Positions 5,714-6,260 of a stretch of 6,260 bases of DNA are shown here, piece after piece. Numbering within the stretch: the stretch's first letter is position 1; the number at the start of each line of letters is the position of its first letter. The DNA lies in the NCBI GenBank assembly GCA_003818595.1, contig RPQV01000219.1:1-6260 (forward strand). Reading direction: 5' to 3'. This DNA comes from Calditrichota bacterium (GTDB lineage Bacteria > Zhuqueibacterota > Zhuqueibacteria > Residuimicrobiales > Krinioviventaceae). Under the pieces are notes generated by a model. The model was not told where the DNA came from. It ran no database searches and was given only the letters and a program-made list of their open reading frames with translations. Made by a program: the position numbers and the translations under genes.

Positions 5714-6260
5714 TTGAAGAAAATCGACTTGAAGAAGGAGCTGAAGCACCTCTATCAACCATCACCCAAAGAGGTGGTACAGGTTGACGTTCCCACCATG
5801 AACTATTTGATGATCGACGGCGAAGGCGATCCGAATACTTCTCAGGCCTTTTCCGAAGCTGTCGAGGCCTTGTACACTGTATCATATGCCGTGAAATTTT
5901 CAGTGAAAAAGGGAGCCCTTGCAATTGACTATGGCGTTATGCCCTTGGAGGGATTATGGTGGGCTGATGACATGTCCCGATTTTCTGTTGAAGTCAAGTC
6001 TGCGTGGAAGTGGACGCTGATGATTATGCAGCCGGATTTCGTCAGCAAGGAAATGATAGACACGGCCATTTCCGAAGCGGCCAAGAAGAAAGGCGCCAGC
6101 ATCGTTGCGAGAGTACGGTTCGAGTCCCTGACCGAGGGGCAATGCGCGCAAATCCTTCACGTGGGCCCTTTTTCAGAAGAAGGACCCACGGTTGTGAAAG
6201 TACACGAGTTTATTGATTCCAAGGGCGCTCGCGTTGGAAAGCATCATGAAATTTACCTGA
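5714..6260 (+). CDS. GyrI-like small-molecule-binding domain protein (3' end outside the window)
   Basis: The frame starts at TTG 5714, chosen because AGGAG (5702-5706) is 7 nt upstream and KKIDLKKELKHLYQPS is a typical N-terminus for this family. It gives 182 codons with no stop and is still open at the window edge. Recognisable features are the first strand with its glycine turn, NYLMIDGEGDP (30-40), ALYTVSYAVKF (52-62), IDYGVMPLEGLWW (71-83), a KWTLMIMQPDFV strand-helix (99-110), AKKKG (123-127), the HVGPFSEEGPTV motif (149-160) and the terminal HHEIYL (177-182). In relatives this is followed by about 20 more residues, often beginning SDPRR. The domain belongs to the SOUL/GyrI-like fold that binds small amphipathic ligands in multidrug regulators; this stand-alone form lacks a DNA-binding domain. 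It is probably cytoplasmic. The ligand and role are unknown. Confidence 0.88.
   Translation, partial: MKKIDLKKELKHLYQPSPKEVVQVDVPTMNYLMIDGEGDPNTSQAFSEAVEALYTVSYAVKFSVKKGALAIDYGVMPLEGLWWADDMSRFSVEVKSAWKWTLMIMQPDFVSKEMIDTAISEAAKKKGASIVARVRFESLTEGQCAQILHVGPFSEEGPTVVKVHEFIDSKGARVGKHHEIYL
6160..6190. repeat. Near-perfect inverted repeat inside the GyrI-like gene
   Basis: CGTGGGCCCTT (6160-6170) faces AAGGACCCACG (6180-6190), and the pairing continues inward to a 3-nt loop at 6174-6176. The 14-position stem has 12 Watson-Crick pairs, one G-U and one mismatch (6166/6184). It encodes the conserved HVGPFSEEGPTV motif. It may simply reflect the pseudo-symmetric G-P-F...E-G-P coding, and no function is claimed. 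Confidence 0.6.

Noticed and set aside
5682..5924. 80-residue reverse-strand ORF over the GyrI-like gene start
   Set aside because: The + strand frame has clear family motifs and a good ribosome binding site; the reverse product is Arg/Ser-rich noise.

Overview
The window comes from a bacterial genome I cannot place to species. GTG and TTG starts with clear AGGAG-type ribosome binding sites, a lipoprotein beta-propeller, a beta-lactamase-family membrane tail and short pyrimidine-rich tandem repeats would suit an uncultured member of the Bacteroidota or a related candidate phylum. That placement is a weak inference. No rRNA, tRNA, CRISPR array, transposase or integrase is visible.

Layout: all supported genes are on the + strand. 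Positions 1-203 are a C/T-rich stretch with 16-bp tandem repeats and a plausible sigma-70 promoter. Next come a TolB/PD40-type lipoprotein that appears cut short (234-812), a class I SAM-dependent methyltransferase (899-1516) and a gene-free gap (1517-1805). An unrecognised protein with two matching Cys-x4-Cys-x-Cys modules follows (1806-2612). Its 3' end runs into what looks like a collapsed beta-lactamase/serine-hydrolase gene. A short N-terminal scrap (about 2524-2589) is followed directly, in another frame, by the C-terminal four-helix membrane tail (about 2585-3166). Then come an orphan ORF (3154-3567), a PA-domain M28 metallopeptidase (3592-4818), an unrecognised 264-residue protein with a possible RNase H-like acidic layout (4839-5633), and a GyrI-like domain protein that runs off the right edge (5714 onward).

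The genes do not form an obvious pathway. Base composition shifts visibly from gene to gene: the lipoprotein and the Cys-module gene are AT-rich, the methyltransferase GC-richer. Two of the first four genes look truncated or decayed. This suggests an accessory region that collected and lost genes. The right half (3592-6260) looks more intact, with tight spacing between the peptidase and the unknown gene. The best candidates for undescribed biology are the Cys-module protein and the 264-residue protein. The clearest evolutionary event is the internal deletion of the serine hydrolase.
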